From an uncultured Cuneatibacter sp. (GTDB lineage Bacteria > Bacillota > Clostridia > Lachnospirales > Lachnospiraceae): a stretch of 64,000 nt of DNA. Numbering within the stretch: position 1 is the first letter of the stretch; every line of letters begins with the position of its first letter. Of the stretch, positions 61,549 to 64,000 are shown one piece after another. Both the position numbers and the translations under genes were made by a program. The stretch is from positions 1 to 64,000 of the forward strand of contig CAKQHB010000004.1 of assembly GCA_934234215.1 (NCBI GenBank), given 5' to 3'. The notes under the pieces are model-generated. The model made no database searches and was not told where the DNA came from. It saw only the letters and a program-made list of their open reading frames with translations.

Positions 61549-62897
61549 GACAGCTTCGGAACTTCGCCTTTGTACAGTGCCATCATCTTGTAGATACGGC
61601 CGGCAAGATACAAAAGGATTCCCGTTGTCACAAACAGGATTGCGAGAGACAGCAGTCCCACCGGCAGAGACAGCACGCCGGTCAATAGCTGTCCCGGTAC
61701 TACAAGCAGCGCTGTGAACGGTACAAGATCCTGCCACAATGGTACTCCGCCGCCTGCCTCATCAAATAAATTGCCACTGTACAAGACAACACAAAAGCTG
61801 ATGACCAGCGCCAGAGAAAACAGCGCATTCGTATTTGACAGATCTTCGTCCTTTCCGGCGATCGCGCCGCCGATGGATGCCAGTCCGCAATACAGCAGGA
61901 ATCCTGCCAGCATGACAACCAATGCCAAAATTGCACCTGGAATGCTTAAGAAGCTGTTCAGATCCCCCAGCGCTGTAAACAGCTGCAGCAGCGCCATCGT
62001 ACTGTCCGGGTTGATCCACAGCACGACCTGACCGCCAACGGCAAATCCACCGATCAGCGCCACAATCCAGCAACCTACCTGCAAAATACTGCTGCATGCT
62101 TCCGCCAGCACCTTTCCAAATACCATTGCTTCCGGACGCACAGAAATCAAAAACGTATCCATCAATTTCGAAGACTTCTCCAGCACAACCTGTCTGGCTG
62201 CCGCCTGTCCATAAAACAGAACCAGGAAATACAGCACCATCACATTCAGATAGGTAGCAACTCCCGCTACGATCTGACGAACCGATTCTGTATCTGTTTC
62301 ATTGCTTTCCTCTGTATTCTCCAACACCGCATCTGTCAGGTCTGCACCTTCTGCATTTTCCACATGCAGCTCCGTTTCCAGAGGCTGCATCAAAACCTGC
62401 AGCTCCTGCATGCCAATACCGGCTTTTTGCATCGGGATCACAGAAAGCGCCGGTGTCAGCAATGTCTCCGCATGATCCGCATCTTCCTGCGACAGCGCGG
62501 TATTGTCCGGCAAGATCAGGCTGAACACGTATCCCGTCGCATTTCGATCCAGCACACCGATCAGGCTATGCGGATCCTGCTCTGCGCCCGCCTTTGCCTC
62601 TTCCACACTGCTGTAAGTCCGGTAAATAAAGTGGCTCTCACTCGTGCCCAGATCATTCAGGAAGCTGAAATCTTCGATGGCAGGCTCCGTCAGATCCACG
62701 GCGCAGATCACTTTTGCATTTGTCTCCACAACCTCCGGCTCTTTTTCCTGATCACTCAGCTTTTCCGTCAATGCCATTCCGATGATCGGAACGAACAGAC
62801 AAAGGAGCACCCCGATCCAAACAGCCATCCGATATCCTTTTCTTCGCACCTGCTGTGTAAAAGTAAAAGAGAAGATTTTTCCCATTCCACGCAACAT
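61518..62897 (-). CDS. ABC-2 type permease (NatB-like)
   Basis: A 459-residue membrane protein: one N-terminal segment (~25-45), a long extracytoplasmic domain (~46-215) and five or six C-terminal segments, the NatB/ABC-2 layout used by drug, bacteriocin or sodium exporters. No ATP-binding gene is within the window; it may lie beyond the end. Starts four bases after the stop of the upstream permease. Confidence 0.85.
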   Translation of the reverse strand: MLRGMGKIFSFTFTQQVRRKGYRMAVWIGVLLCLFVPIIGMALTEKLSDQEKEPEVVETNAKVICAVDLTEPAIEDFSFLNDLGTSESHFIYRTYSSVEEAKAGAEQDPHSLIGVLDRNATGYVFSLILPDNTALSQEDADHAETLLTPALSVIPMQKAGIGMQELQVLMQPLETELHVENAEGADLTDAVLENTEESNETDTESVRQIVAGVATYLNVMVLYFLVLFYGQAAARQVVLEKSSKLMDTFLISVRPEAMVFGKVLAEACSSILQVGCWIVALIGGFAVGGQVVLWINPDSTMALLQLFTALGDLNSFLSIPGAILALVVMLAGFLLYCGLASIGGAIAGKDEDLSNTNALFSLALVISFCVVLYSGNLFDEAGGGVPLWQDLVPFTALLVVPGQLLTGVLSLPVGLLSLAILFVTTGILLYLAGRIYKMMALYKGEVPKLSQVFGMLLKR

Positions 62898-62898
62898 T

Positions 62899-64000
62899 TT
62901 ACTTTCTTCCCCCTTCCTTTTTCGTCATCACAAACAGATTTCGAATCGAAATCCGCCCGCCTCGATGGAACAGCAGCTCCTCATACAGACCGCCGCTGAC
63001 ACGGATTAATGCAAACAAAATGATTATCTGAATTGCCCACGATACCAGCACAATTCCAAAGGAGATCACGCCAGTCGCATATAACACCGGCGTACAGAAC
63101 AGGGATACAATCGGAAGCAGGGCAAATACAAGATTTGCTGCCTGTCCCGTAACCGCCGGCGTCAGGATCGCTACCAGATATCCCGCCAGCAGCAGCATAG
63201 TCGGAATCATGGAAACTCTCTGAACATCCTGCGGCGACTGACAGGAGGCGCCGCAAAGTCCTGCGATCAGGGAGAACGTACCATATCCAATCGCCAACGA
63301 AATCAAAACAATCACAATCAGGAGCGGACTCATGCCGCTCAGTGCATTTCCAAGACCAACGGATGTCAGCCATTCCCCAACAGTCGGCACTTCCAGGAAA
63401 AATCCGGAGCCGATGTACGACAGAACAAAACCAGCTGCCATCACCAACAGCAGAATTCCTACAAATGCCATGCACGCCAGGATCTTACCAACAATCAGCT
63501 GCTGCGGACGGACACTGACGGTCAGGAATTCCACCAGCTTTGAATTCTTCTCTTCGCTGACGCTCTGCACAATATACGAGATCGTGTACGTACTCAAAAT
63601 CAATACCAGAATCGAATATGCCAGCTGAATCGCATACTGTGTCTCCCACGGAACCGCTCTGGCAGATGCGTATTCTTCCATCGTATTTACCTCAGTCTGC
63701 ACCTGTTCCGTCAGCACACTCAGCGCGGACGGATCAACGCCTGCCGCCTCATAGCGTGCCTGCTGCAATGCATCCTGCAGCGTACTCTGCAGCTCCTCCA
63801 TCTCACCGGCAAGCCCAAATCCACCAGCGATCGTCTCGTCCAACAGCTGCACCTCCAACTGCACATTGTCGGACGCTTCTGTAATCTGCACAAACGCTTC
63901 GTCTGCCGCGATCTGCGATTTCCAGTCTTCCGGTGCAAAATCCGCTATCTCAAACGATGTACTTTCATACCACGCATTATCCGCTCCTAGATTTTCCACA
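62899..64000 (-). CDS. ABC-2 type permease, partial (5' end outside the window)
   Basis: At least 366 residues, C-terminal part of a second NatB-like permease: extracytoplasmic region (~1-125), then about six membrane segments; phrases LVEFLTVSVRPQQLIVGKIL and the sister's LMDTFLISVRPEAMVFGKVL show the two genes are paralogues. Together they likely form a heteromeric exporter. Confidence 0.8.
   Translation of the reverse strand, partial: VENLGADNAWYESTSFEIADFAPEDWKSQIAADEAFVQITEASDNVQLEVQLLDETIAGGFGLAGEMEELQSTLQDALQQARYEAAGVDPSALSVLTEQVQTEVNTMEEYASARAVPWETQYAIQLAYSILVLILSTYTISYIVQSVSEEKNSKLVEFLTVSVRPQQLIVGKILACMAFVGILLLVMAAGFVLSYIGSGFFLEVPTVGEWLTSVGLGNALSGMSPLLIVIVLISLAIGYGTFSLIAGLCGASCQSPQDVQRVSMIPTMLLLAGYLVAILTPAVTGQAANLVFALLPIVSLFCTPVLYATGVISFGIVLVSWAIQIIILFALIRVSGGLYEELLFHRGGRISIRNLFVMTKKEGGRK

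Overview
The window reads as ordinary chromosome of a Gram-positive Clostridia member, most likely Lachnospiraceae. That placement is inferred from gene families, from ribosome-binding sites of the AGGAGG type, and from moderate GC with AT-rich spacers. The families include GdpP-L9-DnaB, S6-SSB-S18, MutS2, YhaM, MecA, DegV, DUF951, CwlD- and YaaH-like proteins, YesM/YesN regulators with CUT1 sugar importers, an Opp peptide importer and an MGDG-synthase-type glycosyltransferase. I see no rRNA, tRNA, CRISPR array, prophage or intact transposase.

Layout. 1-1.25 kb: an AT-rich gene of uncertain function plus degenerate sequence, possibly the edge of an acquired segment. 1.25-9.8 kb: rlmD, yhaM and a membrane-anchored HtrA-like protein without catalytic residues on the minus strand, then mutS2 and an OmpR/HK pair on the plus strand. 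9.8-22.4 kb: a MATE exporter and a large peptide-scavenging locus (DUF885 peptidase, M20 amidohydrolase, OppFDCB, a divergent S9 oligopeptidase, and the peptide-binding lipoprotein). 22.7-25.5 kb: envelope genes (amidase, PAP2-family enzyme, glycolipid glycosyltransferase). 25.7-31.2 kb: a KDPG aldolase fused to a VOC-like domain, a GH18 protein, MecA, a 56-residue ferredoxin and a MerR regulator. 31.2-39.1 kb: cysteine desulfurase, an 852-residue anchored protein, then gdpP-rplI-dnaB.

39.1-40 kb is an 880-base gene-free stretch. On its minus strand a good promoter and a strong terminator bracket an A-rich region of about 670 nt carrying four spaced copies of an AGAGGA...CCAATG motif. It is the best candidate here for an undescribed non-coding RNA. 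40-45.4 kb: LysR regulator, rpsF-ssb-rpsR, DUF951, and an S1-domain/sirtuin/SagB-like operon. 45.6-55.8 kb: a CUT1 sugar importer facing its likely YesM/YesN regulators, a 53-residue membrane protein overlapping yesN, a His-rich CsoR-like repressor next to a DMT transporter, and a second solute-binding lipoprotein with no permeases. 56.2-64 kb: DegV, a short DtxR-like regulator, a diguanylate cyclase overlapping an alarmone-hydrolase-like HD protein, and an intramembrane-sensing kinase/regulator convergent with two ABC-2 permeases, the second cut by the window end.

A dispersed hairpin repeat family (three full copies, two fragments) and a separate 157-bp foldback sit in the spacers, next to terminators.
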